Source: Lucifuga dentata (Eukaryota; Chordata; Actinopteri; Ophidiiformes; Bythitidae). From it: DNA of 64,000 nt. Position numbers and translations under genes: made by a program. The notes beneath the pieces are model-generated. The model saw nothing but the letters and a program-made list of their open reading frames with translations. It was not told the origin of the DNA and searched no databases. The stretch is taken from NCBI GenBank assembly GCA_014773175.1, contig VXCM01000778.1, positions 233,815-297,814 of the forward strand. Direction: 5' to 3'. Below, piece after piece: positions 1 through 12,632 of this stretch (positions are counted from its first letter, which is position 1; every line of letters starts with the position of its first letter).

Positions 1-3000
1 CCAGCACTCTGAGATGCAAATATGTGCTTTGAGCATTGGACTGTAATAGAATATAATGTAGCTCAATGTTGGAGAATTTTACCATACAGTAGTATTTGAC
101 AGTAAGTAAATAATAACACAAGGCTCTTGCTGGTACAATGGTATTCCACAGAATATAGTAAATAGTTGTAAGACAAAGAATGCTGTATGATACAGGGTGG
201 CTAAACAGATGCTAGATTGTCTGTAATTAATCTGCACTGTGTGCCTGTTTCCTGGATATATTCTTGCATTTATGACTTTTGTATAAGTGGTTTGTATAAT
301 GGAAGCCAGGGGGAGCAGGGAAGAATGTAAATTAAGAGTCAAGCTTGTTAGAAAGCCAGTTTGACTGTTTACATGCATGACTTGTCCTGGGTCGACCCTA
401 GTTAACAATTCATGGTGGAAGTTTCTCTGTCTTTTAGCCAATATTGGCCACACAATGCATCTGGAACTATTAGGTGTTCAGCCTGTCTCAGTGCACTCAC
501 TCAACCACCTTTTTAAACTGTCTGTTCCTGTTGTCCTCTTCACCTCCTTCTCCTCCTCCTTTTTTTTCCTGTTTTCTATGGGAAACCTGCAGGTCAAGGT
601 CCCTGTGCCACTAATGTGGAACACTGAGTATTGAGGCCGAAACTCCCCCTAAGCATCAGAACAAGTCAAGTAGTCCAACAAGGCAGACTTTGAAGATTAA
701 CTGGCATTTAAATAAAGGAGAACCTAATTTTTACTATATTGGTGGTGAAAGAAAGCATCACAGAGATGAATGTTAAGAATCTGCATGATAAAATATTTTA
801 CAAAATAGTTATTATGACTCTTATTTTCAGGGATAAACAATGTCCTTAGCCGTTCCTGTGTGTATTTGTGGGCCACAGGGGTTTAGTGAATATGCTGTGC
901 AAGAAGGCTGCCTTAAGGGAACTGAGCCATGAGTCTGTACTCTGTGTGCTCAGCAGAGTACAGACGCGTATAGTAAAATGCAAAAGGACATCAGAGAGCG
1001 GCGAAGAAAGATACTGATGAACGTGTGTGTGTCTGCTGTGTGTGCGCAGGTGTGTGTGGAGGTACTGAAGTTACTGTTCAGTTACAGGGTTAATCACTAC
1101 CTGGATGGAGGAAGCCATCCCGCTATATTTTTGGCCATCCATAGCGTGGCATCTCTCTGTCAGCAGAGCAGGGTCTGGCAAGCGGTCGTTCAGTGCAACG
1201 GATAATGGGAATGAACACAGGAATAAAATTTATCATGCATATTAAACCACAAGGCTGGTCTCAGAATATACAGAGCACATAAAAGGACGCACAGAACGTG
1301 GTGGGAAAACAAAAGGAGGGGAGGAACTGATAGAGAGGAAAACCCGGGCCCAAGTTTGCCCTCCCCCACAGCAGGGAGATAAAGATGACTGATTTCTGCT
1401 CCAGTTCCAGCCCAATCTCTTTAATGCTAAGAGGAGGCAAGGGTAGGAGCTAAGAGAAAGGAGGGGGAATTGGACACAAAGTACAGTGACTCTTTCTCTC
1501 TCTACCAAGTCCATCTCAGCTGAATTGCACACATCAGGCTGTTTTATCACATTTACCCTTTAACCCTCACCTTGCCTGCCTGTCTCCTCCTTTCTGTGGC
1601 TTACAGAGTCATACTTATGGTGGCAGACAAACACCAACATCAGGTCCCAGGGTAGATGTGCTTCCTAGTGTTCCACACAGAAAAAGGATTGTTCAAATGC
1701 TGAATAATTATCATGATAATCATCTCCATCCCACAAGGGTCTGAAAATACATACCTGACATCTGACATTTGGTACCCATGGCTCCTCTCTCAATCTGCAT
1801 AATCATATCCCTAACTCATTTCCATGCATATGTTTGAAAAAACTGAGGTTGAATTTCTTACATTGTAATGTGGGCTTGGTAGTACCAAATACCGTGTAAG
1901 CACATCCCACTGGGACATATAGCATGCTTTATTCACATATTCTAAGTTCCTTCATACACCAGAAATACTATAGATTATGTTAAAATGCTAAAGGTTTTTT
2001 AAACTCTTATGGACAGTACACTTCTTGTCAACCTTGGGGTATACCAGTCCCATATGAAGCTGTCAGGTAATTTAAGACAGCATGCAAAAGCAGAGAACTC
2101 AAATCGCAGGACTGACTGTTCACAGATTTGAGAAGATACTGTGTACATTTCAGTCTAGTGCATATGTGCTCTTAAACCTTTTTTAGAAAGGTGAATTAAA
2201 TTCCTAAGGAAGACAATCCGAATCAAAAATTTGCACTTAAAAAGTACTACAAGGCATAGTTGGAATCGTGATACTTGATAGTGATACTTTGCATCAGAAA
2301 CAGAATTTGTTCAATGTTTAAGTACCTACTGAAATATGCTATAATATTCTATTTAGACATAACATTCTATTTATAAGAGAATACCAGCATTTATCTAATT
2401 TAATTTAAATATCTTTGCTGCAGTGAAACAGCTTGCCTGGGTTCTCTCACATTGAAAAACCACAGTATATAAATTAAGCCAACAGCTTGTGTGTCACTGG
2501 CGTGAACACGAAGCTTTCTCCTTTTTTACACATTTAAGGCATTTAGACAACATTAGGAGATAACAAGTTGGAAATGGTGAGAAGTGATTAGGCAGAACAC
2601 ATAGCAGCCTTGAAAAACTCAGTTAGTCCCTGTTTAGCACTTGCATGTCTCACTCTGAAGGTAGAAAAAGTAGGCGCTTCCTCTTCTCCCCAACACCATC
2701 CTGACTGCAACACATGGCTCACTCACATATTCAGAACTCTGTAGAGCAGCTTGGCTTCAGCGTGAGCACTCACTCTGAATCACGCTGTGATGGGATAGCA
2801 GTCCAGCCTCTCATGTTCCCTCAAAAGCGCATTCGCCAATACAAAGCCTGACAGGCAACCGGATCCATCTCTGTGGCTCTGTGTTGAAAAGCCCTTAAAC
2901 TGTGACGACCACTCGTTCCACTGAAAGTGTATCATGGGCATTAGGACAGAGGGGCTCAAGCAAAGTGTTGCCCCACAAAGGATCATCTGATGCTGTGTTC

Positions 3001-5990
3001 CAAGGGCTGCCTCTGTTTCATGTGTTACATGCTGCAGACCCAAAATTGTAGGCCCTCCCCAAGTCTCTCCCTCCTTTGTTGCTCATTATTGAGCTAAACA
3101 GAATTAAGAGCTTTTCTTTTGGGATCCTTTTTCTGTACTCGCCCTTTTGAACAACCTAAGGGGGATTTTAACATGCTATTACCCTTTGACACAGTGCTGG
3201 TATTGGTAGTATGAGAGTTGTGAGATATTTAGCCAGGGCTTCAGACAGTGAAATGGAAGGCAGGAAAAGACCTGCACTCTCCAGCGAGAAGAGATGGAGA
3301 GGGCGCCTGGGGGCAGCAGGGGTGGAAGTCCCCAGCCTGGGCCCTGTCCACTGCAAGCCTGCTAGACAGCCTGAATCCCATTTAATTCTGGTGACCTTAA
3401 ATAAAATGCTGGCTACCCCTGTAGGCCCCATGCGAGGCCAAAACCAAATGGGCTGTGTTCTTTGCTCTTTCTACCCCACTGCTAGAGAAAATGAGCTTTA
3501 TCTGTGGGGGAACTTTTGGCCATGTGACTAAATGCCCCCATCACTGCATGCTTTCCCCCACAAACTCCATTCCACAGTTAATCTGCAAAGCTGTTACTTT
3601 TTAATTACTAACTTTTAGTGTTGGACTGCTCCAATACAGAAACAATTTCGATCATTTTTTTTTTTAGGGGTTTCAGCATATGCATCACTTTGACAGTACA
3701 ATCNTTTTTTTTTTTTTTTTTAAATAATAACACGTAAGCACACAAATGGACACACACATGCACTTGTCACACATGCTGCCAAAGGTAACATGGGGCTATA
3801 CATAGTTGTTAGTCTCATAGGGAGTGGTGTATATTCTGTCATACACTTTATCCCCCAAACACACACACTATACAAAATTACCACAGCCAGTTACGAGGTA
3901 CAGCTGAAAGTATATTGGTGCAAACCAATAATAATAAAAAATATATAATATATGGAATAATATATGGAATTGATATTCTCTGGTCCAGTTTGAGCTGCAT
4001 TCATGAGTCTAAATATATCTGATACATATCAGATGTCTGCCAATGTGGCATATAAACAGGCAGATTGGAATTTCCTTGCCATTCTGAAAATGTAACACTT
4101 CAACTCTGTCCACATATTAATTTTGTAGCAGTGATCATTACTGCACATGTTCAAGCAGCAACAACAGCTTCCTTCTTCTCTGCCTTAAAATTTAAATAAC
4201 CACTGCAGACCTTTAAAGATCTTTCAGAAGGCAGTAGCTCATAATTATGTCTCATTTGCATCCAATCCAGCATTTTGTTTACCTTGGTCTCAAAAACAGA
4301 ACCCTCATTTGCGCATGTGGGTTGTTTCAGGTCTGAACCATGTAAAAAGACATCGAATATGGGCTACTTAGAAAAGAAGATGTAAAGATGCTAGCAAAAA
4401 AAATCGGATATAGGCAAAAAAAAAAAAAAAAAAAAAATCTGAAGTGAACATCAAGACCAGTGTAGTGTTAGAGGGCTAGCTAATTTAGTAGTGTTGGTCA
4501 CACAATGTAATATCACCCAAGGGATTATTCATAAAATCAAAAAGAACAACCAAGGTGTCTGCAAACTGAAAACTGTGTGAAATCTATTCTATAAATTTAA
4601 GGCCATAAATAGTGTCAAATATAGTGTTTTAGCCTACATCTTAAATTCAGTTCTAGCAGTCACATACTGCATGTGTGGAGTTTAAGCACACTCTTCTTTT
4701 GGAAAGAAATTATACATGTCATACCTTTATTAATGGGATGATAATTGCTTTCATTTTGTCTGGGTTTTTTTTTCATGAAATAGTTCTTATTTTTTAATTC
4801 TAATTTGCATAAAAAAATAGCTTATTAAGTTGATTAAATGTGTAGTTAGCTTGAATTTTATTTGTCCAAGAAAGCTGTCCAAATGTCTAGTTCACCATTT
4901 GTCCTTACCATAATCAATAGGACCACTTTTATCAAATGTGGATTTCTTCTTCACTTTTTAAGTTAGCTTGGCCAGTCCTTCTGCCTCCTCCAACTTTGTG
5001 ACATTAGCTCGATTCTCGTATGTTTCTGCTGACTCGCACCTGTGCTCCTGAGACTGTGGAGCCATCATACTTTCTTTTTTTTTTTTTTTTTTNTTTTTTT
5101 TTTTTTTTTTGGCAGCCCCCCATTTCCTGCTTTACAGGACATTTATGAAAACAACTCAGTGCTGTTTTCACTTCAAAGTGGCCCATCTTAAGCATGGATG
5201 CATGCATCTAAATAAATTAGGCTATTACTTGTCACCTGTTGACATCTGTCATTTTTCATATCTTTTGAACACCAAATATAAGCAAAGAAAGGTTTAAATG
5301 AATGTCACTGACTTGAAAGATAAAATTATTTTGTATTGTTAATTTAAAAAACAGGAACAATACATATCTTGGTTAATTTTGTAGTGGGCATACGAAATCC
5401 TAGTGGCTATCTAGTATATACCTGCGTATCACATAGAGTCCACAATTGAACTGCCTAAAATAACGTGTTGGATAATTATGATGAAATAAATATGTAATCC
5501 TAGTTCATTAAGCTGGTTTGCAGAGCACTGGGCAATAAGAAGTGTTAGGCTGAGAAACTGTGAGACGAATTTCACTGTGTGTCTTTCTATGACTGTCAAG
5601 GACTCAAAGCTAATTATATAGCGTATCACAGGTTCATCTCATAGGGTCTGTTATCCATAATATCCATAATAGTTTTTAATTAATGAATCATTCAGTTCAA
5701 TTTAAAACATGGCAAGTGAACTGGAAGCAGGACATTCCATGCATCATAATTAAGCATAATAGCCTAGTAGATGCTGGGCTTATGCTTAAATGTGTGCATC
5801 ATATGTGTGCATCTTTTTTAAAGCTTTGCACTGATTCCAATCAATGACAGACTTCCACAACCTATTGCAGACCTCTCACCACCGAGTGTGATAAAGTACA
5901 GAAATTCAAGGATTTCACCTTCAATTCAATTGTCTGAATTACTGGTAGGTCAGTTGTTTTTTTATTTTTTATTTTTTTATTTGTTTGACA
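1..5990 (-). other. CAMTA1 intron, left part
   Basis: No exon, RNA gene or repeat family is recognised. The stretch has an ATGCAAAT octamer near 15, the short hairpin at 933-965, T-runs with single Ns at 3704 and 5093, and an A-run at about 4416-4437. A high-complexity stretch at 3290-3600 may be a conserved non-coding element. The small open frames here have no exon-like support. Confidence 0.6.
933..965. repeat. Perfect 12-bp inverted repeat with 9-base loop
   Basis: GTCTGTACTCTG (933-944) is exactly complementary to CAGAGTACAGAC (954-965), with loop TGTGCTCAG. The stem does not extend further, so it is too short for a microRNA precursor. Confidence 0.8.
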
Positions 5991-6059
5991 TACTCTCTCT
6001 CTCTCTCTCTCTCTCTGTGTGTATATATATCTATAGATATATATATATAAGCTCATTGT

Positions 6060-7130
6060 TGCCTGTGATGGTATCATAGTGGCTAAGTTTAACAGGCACA
6101 TGAGTCAGTACATGGACAAAGCTCAGAAGGGTATAGGGAACAACACCAGAGGATCAAAGCACCAGCTACTGGTCGATGGAGCAGTCACGCTAGACTCCAA
6201 GACCAGACAGACCAACCTGAGCACCGCCTGGATTGACTACAAGAANGCAGTCACGCTAGACTCCAAGACCAGACAGACCAACCTGAGCACCGCCTGGATT
6301 GACTACAAGAAACCCTACGACTCAATGCCCCACACATGGATACTGGAGTGCTTGGCACTATACCTACAAGGCCAACAGGACACTGATAGCCTTCCTCAGG
6401 AACTCAATGCAGCTATGGAAAACAACACTAGAGGCCAACTTCAAGCCCATCGCATAAGTGACCAAGTATGGCATATACCAAGGTGATGCACTGTCCCCGC
6501 TACTGTTCTGCATAGGCCTAAACCCCCTCAGTGAGATCATCGCAAAGAGCGGATATGGATACAAGTTCAGGAGTGGGGTAACCATCAGCCACCTCCTCTA
6601 CATGGATGACATCAAGCTGTATGCCAGGAGTGAACAAGACATCGATTCACTGATCCACCTCACCAGGATCTACAGCGATGACATCAGGATGTCATTCAGA
6701 CTGGAGAAGTGCAGCTGAATGGTGACAAAAAGAGGGAAGGTGGTCAGGACTGAAGGGGTGGAGCTACCAGAAGGCAGGATTGCAGACATACAAGACAGTT
6801 ACAAGTACCTGGGTATCCTACAGGCCAATGGGAGCCATGATGAGGAGGCAAGGAGGTCAGCCACAGCCAAATACCTCTAGAGAGTGAGACAGGTCCTAAG
6901 AAGCTAGCTCAATGGTAGAAATAAGATCCAGGCCATCAACATGTATGCACTACCAGTCATCCGATACCAGCTGGAATAATAAGCTGGCCACAGGAAGAGA
7001 CGGACGCCACAGATGTCAAGACACGAAAACTCCTCACAATGCACGGAGGGTTCCACCCAAAGTCCAGCACCCTGAGATTGTATGCTCAGCGAAAAGAGGG
7101 GGGTCAGAGGGCTAGTGAGTGTCAGAGCCA
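6060..7130 (+). pseudogene. Reverse transcriptase portion of the R4-clade LINE (broken)
   Basis: The first frame (from 6079) reads TRQTNLSTAWIDYKKPYDSM and breaks by frameshift around 6380-6470. The next frame reads GIYQGDALSPLLFCIGLNPL and then the catalytic SHLLYMDDIKLYAR, with YMDD at 6599-6610. A TGA at 6716-6718 interrupts it. The frame then continues through VVRTEGVELP and YKYLGILQANGS to further stops near 6877, 6905 and 6977, and more frameshifts follow toward 7130. The stops and shifts show this copy cannot make a full protein. The apparent repeat of about 21 residues near 6181-6311 comes from the assembly duplication. Confidence 0.85.
6181..6311 (+). other. Assembly duplication around N (65 bases twice)
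   Basis: 6181-6245 and 6247-6311 are identical and separated by a single N at 6246. It lies inside the retrotransposon and falsely repeats about 21 residues of its reverse transcriptase. Confidence 0.9.
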
Positions 7131-7161
7131 CTATCCAGGATGAAACAAGGAGCATCCAAGA

Positions 7162-7971
7162 ATGCATCAGGAAGATGGTCCCCAGGACAAACTGCTAAGT
7201 GAGTACCTCAGGCAGCAGAAGACCAGGGGTGATGAGGAACAAGAAGAAACATCATGGAAGACCAAGCCCCTCCATGGGATGTACCTTCGGCAGATAGAGG
7301 GAGTGGCTGACATCACGAAATCCTACCAGTGGCAAGAAAAGGCTGGTCTGAAAGACAGCACAGAGGCTCTGATCATGGCAGCACAAGAGCAGGCCCTCAG
7401 CACCAGATCCATAGAGGCAGAGGTCTACCGCAGCAGACAGGACCCACGGTGCAGACTGTGCAAAAACGCCCCTGAGACAGTCCAGCACATAGTAGCAGGG
7501 TGTAAGATGCTAGCTGGGACAGCATACACTGAGAGGCATAACCAGGTGGCTGGGATAGTGCACAGCAACATCTGTGCCGAATACGGACTGGAAGTCCCTA
7601 AGGCTAAATGGGAGACACCACCAAAGGTGGTTGAGAATGGCAGAGCTAGGGTCCTGTGGGACTTCAAGTTCCAGACAGACAAGCAGGTGCTGGCTAACCA
7701 ACCAGACACGGTGGTGGTTGACAAGGAGCAGAAGAGAGCCATTGTGATAGATGTGGCAGTTCCAGCTGACAGCAACATCAGGAAGAAAGAGCATGAGAAG
7801 ATCGAGAAGTACCAAGGGCTGAAAGAGGAACTGGAATGAACATGGAAGGTGAAGTCCAAAGTGGTCCCAGTGGTAATTGGAGCACTCGGGGCTGTGACCC
7901 CCAAACTGGGAGAGTGGCTCCAAGAGATTCCAGGAAAAACATCTGAGGTCTCTGTCCAGAAGAGTGCAGTC
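7162..7971 (+). pseudogene. Zinc finger and restriction-like endonuclease portion of the R4-clade LINE
   Basis: An open stretch of 225 codons (7162-7839) holds the C-terminal half of the element's protein. CRLCKNAPETVQHIVAGC is a C-x2-C-x7-H-x4-C finger. It is followed by a PDTVVVD...AIVIDVAVP...KKEHEKIEKYQ stretch typical of the PD-(D/E)XK-like endonuclease of R2/R4 elements. A TGA at 7837-7839 interrupts it, but homology carries on in the same frame (VVPVVIGALGAVTPKLGEWL) to a TAG near 7971. This is the best-preserved part of the element. Confidence 0.8.
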
Positions 7972-8067
7972 TAGGAACAGCTAAGATACTGCGCAGAACC
8001 CTCAAACTCACAGGCCTCTGATAGAGGACCCGAGCTTGAGGGAGATATTTATATACATATATACATA

Positions 8068-8100
<33 letters not shown>

Positions 8101-11100
8101 TTAAAAACTTTTTTCTTTCTGTACTTTCTCCCTCAGGATTTCCAGAAAATTTAAAATTTCCACTGAAATACTTGTCAAAAGAGTTACCTATCTATCAAGG
8201 GTACCTCTGTAACCAATGCAGGCTACTGGTGTTTTTCAAGTGCCCATTACACATCCGGACTGAGCCACAGCCTGCATCAGTGACTCTAATTAAAGTGGAG
8301 TTAATCACAAATAGCTGGATAGGGCCACAATTGAGGCATATGTTAAGAATGAATTACTAATTAGAGCAGCAAGCAGTGAGACAAGTTCCAGACTGCTTGA
8401 GAAGTCGTGGCACGTTACTAATATATGAAAAGGTATAAACAAACAGCAATCTGGTTGTTTAGCTCCTCCATCCCACTTACAAGGATCCAATTATGGCAGA
8501 TCCCAGGAGCCACCAATATAATCAGGCAAGAGTGAGTCGGCGTTATGATTAACTGTGAAGGCCACATACTCTCTGTGGCTGCTCCAGACAGCCAGCAGGC
8601 CTCCACCAACCGGGGTGGTTATGTGGCTCAGTGAGCCCCAGGGATCCACTCCCAGAGCAGGCCATTGGAGAGACCAACACAACACAACAAAACACAGCCC
8701 AAGTTTCAGATACTGCATTCAAGCCATGTTGTATTATGTACAAACTAATTCACTGGATGGCTTGCTTTTATAGGCTGCCTCATAGGGTGTGGTATAACAT
8801 ACCATTAACACTGTGAATTCCTTGAACAATGCTTATGGCACCAGTGTGTTAGGAGAACACACCTGCTTCTCTCTGTGTGCTTCACACCTTAACATCAGGA
8901 TGAAGGCCTTACACCTGACAGTGAGACATTTTCAGATCTGGTCCAAAAAGAAAAATACATCAAACACCTAAAGTTCCCAATCAGAATAATTACAAAATAA
9001 TAGCAGCTAATCCTTGCTGAAGGCAGTGTCATATCAGCTAGTAGGTTTTTGATGCTTATGAGTGAACATACATAACATAGTTTACATAAGCAGCACAACT
9101 GTCAGAGAACAGGGTAATTCTCAATCAAACCGTTTTCCAATGCTGCCAGCATCCACACATCCAACTGTGCATTTCACCATACTTTTAGCAGGAATACGAT
9201 GCGTGCAAAGAAAAGTAAGCACGGGGATGGATGCAATGTGTTTTTTTCCCCCATTTTTCATTAAGTGCTGGGGGTCAAGTAGATAGTCAAGTACAGTCTA
9301 GTTCCTGGAGAACTGCAAAACATTCTCCTTGATAGCACATTGTCAGAAGCAGTTGAGTCAGAGACAGAAACAGATATATGCACCCATACTAGCTAACAAG
9401 GAAGATTTGGTCAAGAAGACAAAAAAAAAAAAAAAAAAANAAAAAAAAAAAAAAAAAAAGTTTTATTGCTTGTATGAAAAGCAGCCTGTATAATATTTTG
9501 ATCTCATGTAAATGTTAACATATTGATTGTTTTCTTTTTTCACTCCCTTCAGGCAGCATGTGGTACACTTCTCTAAAGTGAAAGCAGCAAGGTGATCACT
9601 CAAATCATCACAGATCATCCAGTGCTAACAAGAAAGACACCTACAGACATGACACTGGGGTGAACAGCAGGATACAGTCAGAGTGGCACACACACATAGA
9701 CACACATATACAAATAGAGGGCACTCAGCAGGCAGGACGCAGCTTGATCCAGCCTTAACTGTAACCTGTGTGGTGCTGCCGAAGACACTCACACTAGGAC
9801 AACAACACATCTTTCCTCCTTTGCCTTCCTTTCTTTTACTTTACACTGAGCCACAGAGGTCTAGTGCTGCAGATCTCCCACTCTACCACAATCACACACA
9901 CACTGATTGGTACTGGTCCTTATCCAAGAGGAAGCTACTCAGCCTTCAGCGTGTTCCAAATATTAACTCTGTGATCCAATTTGGATCTTCTTTTTATCCT
10001 GCTTTTTGTTTGCCTGTGTCCACATATGTGTGCATCTGTGTGTTTTAAAGTGTGTTCTGTTCGCCCAGTAGCACGAGCCAGCCAAGTCTCCTCTCCCCTC
10101 CCCAATGATTAATATGCAGGCTTATGTTGGAGCTGCAGGGACAGAGGGAGGTCGAGAGTGGAGATTTGTCTGTGGTTTAATTAGTGTGTTCCTGGCAAAT
10201 TCTCCATCCATAATTATGGCTGGGGTTCTTACTGACCTTTCCTGTATTTTCTGCATGTTTGGCTTTTATCTGATCATGTTTTATTCAGAATCATTGTTGT
10301 GTACATTTTGTTCAGCCACTGTCTCCACTGCTGCACATAAAAAAAATAAATAAATAAAAAACACTTTACAGGATGGCCAAACGACACTTCTATTCTCTAT
10401 CATTTCCCTTTGATTCTTTTCCCCCCACTCTCTGAAATTACAAGGCTCCACCATGAAGCGATGAGGCCAGTGTGGCACTGGCTAAGAGACTTGTCCAGAA
10501 GGCAAGCATCCATATTTATAAGCATGTCATTCTGTTTGCTTTCATAAAATTCAATTTTTGCACAGATGAAGGAAAAAAACATTGTAACAACATGTGAATA
10601 GCGTGCCAATGTCCCTGGATACCAAATGGATTAAAAAAAAAATGAATTTTTCCTCCAAGGTGTTCACTAACATCAGGGAGGAGGTGAAAGGAAAAGTGTG
10701 TGAACTCCACATTTCAGCTATAACGGGTTAAAGCACAGAGGAAAAAAAACCAGAGGAGTTTAAACTGACACACACAGGAGCCTGCGCATCAGTAAGCTTA
10801 ATAACTATAATAATAAGTACCTTATTAGGGAATTAATTACTATATGTCAAACCAGGATGTGTATATTGAAAACACTGCAATACCACCACATACACGCACA
10901 TTCACCAGACCACAAACACCACATCACACATTTTCAGTTAGCAAAATACAAAGCCAAGAAAAAACAAACAACTCGTCATCAAAATGTGGTGAACAAAACC
11001 TGACATACTCACATATCCAACCCATAAGCTGTGTCACTCTGCAAGTATCCATGAATGTAAACTGAAAGGACTTAACGCATGATGAACAGTCATAAGACTA

Positions 11101-11136
11101 CACATACACACACACAGACAACAGACAGACAGACAG

Positions 11137-11174
<38 letters not shown>
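11101..11174. repeat. (CA)n / CAGA microsatellite
   Basis: CA units with an internal CAGA block (about 11122-11138) end in a pure CA run. Confidence 0.95.
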
Positions 11175-12581
11175 CATAGCACACATAAGAGCAGAAGCAG
11201 CGCTGGGGGGATTTCGGCTGCCAGCTCCCCTGTAGGGAAGTGATGGCTTCCTGTTTGCAAACCTTTCTTTAGTGAAAATGCTTAAAACGGGCCAAACGAG
11301 AGCAGTGCTTATCCAGCAAAATTGCTGCTAGATGGAGCAGAAAGTGCACAAATTTTCTATGACACTCCAGTAATGAGGTTTTATATTGACCCAGGCACAG
11401 TGAGTGGAAGGGATTGCTGCTCCTCTTCTCCTAAACTCAGTCAGCTCGCCTAACCCTCTATTTGGGGCGATACCAATATGGGCTCACATATATCACTCAA
11501 TCAGGAACATTCATCAAGTAATCGTGAATCTCCATTATACTGCTATTTTGTATGAAGATGATATAAAACCAAGCCTTTTTCCTTTTTAAGAATTTAGATG
11601 TCTTTTTAGGACATTTTAATGCCTGCTTGCATAATGTATTTTAATACATTTTAAGAAGCCTTGTGCTGGTTTACTTTTTTTGTTTGTTTTTTTTTTTTTT
11701 TGCCTGCTACAGTATGTTTAACTTTTATTGTTCACTGATAAAAGTAATGAATATTGTCTGAATGAACTGACTAGGATTGTTGGCTTTTACACAAAACTGT
11801 ACAAACAGAAGTGCAGATGCTCTGATAACAGTGCATGCTTTCCGTTTGATCAGAATCTCCCTGAAGACATCTCTCTCCCAGAATCCTAAATGCCTGAGGC
11901 AGTGGCCCATGATGCTTGGCTCTATATCCTAGAGCTGGAGCGAGTAAAGGTCAGTGCCGGGTGTTTGTGGAAACCAGGAGAGTCGCTGATCTCACTGTGA
12001 TCTCTGAAACACTTACTGTATTCAAAGCATGTGTGTTTTATCTAGCAACGCAACGAAACACTGGGATTCATGACTGCAGGAATAATGAATTAAAGATGAA
12101 CAGAAAGTAGCAAAAAAAAAAAAAAAAAAANAAAAAAAAAAAAAAAAAAGACTAAAACCTACTGTATGTAATAGATGAAAGGCTCATATGTCATATGAGC
12201 AAAGCCACAGTACAACAGATGGCCAATATTTGAGAAATGTTTGACCAAAATCCAGAAATATTTTAGTGGAGAAACAATGAACTGGAATGGCTGCTTAATT
12301 TTAAGGTTTTTAAGTTGGCAAATTTTGTCTCCACAGCCTGGAAAAGAAGGCAAGAGGGTTTGTTTCTTTAATGTGTCTACTTGTGTGATGTTATGGATTT
12401 GATCTCACAAGTACGGTAAATTTTTATTTGCTCATTTGTTTTGTTTGACGAGGTTTAGTAGCACTGTATCTGTGGAACTTGTACCATACTGGATCTGGTA
12501 TGTGTGAGAAAATGGTGTCTTGTAAGCCCACGTGAACTGGGCATAATATTGTATATGCATGACACAATAATAAAAAATTAA

Positions 12582-12632
12582 TTCACTCGTTCATTCATTC
12601 ATTCATTCATTCATTCATTCATTCATTCATTC
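12582..12632. repeat. (TTCA)n microsatellite
   Basis: About 12 units of TTCA/TCAT, with one early variant (CTCG). Confidence 0.95.

Larger units (their letters stand above)
5991..8096 (+). mobile_element. 5'-truncated, inactive R4-clade (Dong/Rex6-like) non-LTR retrotransposon
   Basis: A degraded LINE lies inside the CAMTA1 intron, antisense to the gene. In order it has a reverse-transcriptase domain, a thumb-like region, a CCHC zinc finger and a restriction-enzyme-like endonuclease. That domain order marks the R2/R4/NeSL group rather than L1 or RTE. Homologous sequence starts near 6060, already inside the protein, so the 5' end is missing. It ends near 8040, followed directly by a TA/TG repeat. 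The left side abuts a TC/TG/TA repeat. There are several stops and frameshifts, and one 65-base duplication around an N at 6246 is an assembly artefact. The R4/Rex6 assignment is from remembered fish elements. Confidence 0.8.

Noticed and set aside
7425..8011. Minus-strand open frames of 77 to 159 codons over the retrotransposon
   Set aside because: They are shadows of the + strand endonuclease frame and have no recognisable protein features.
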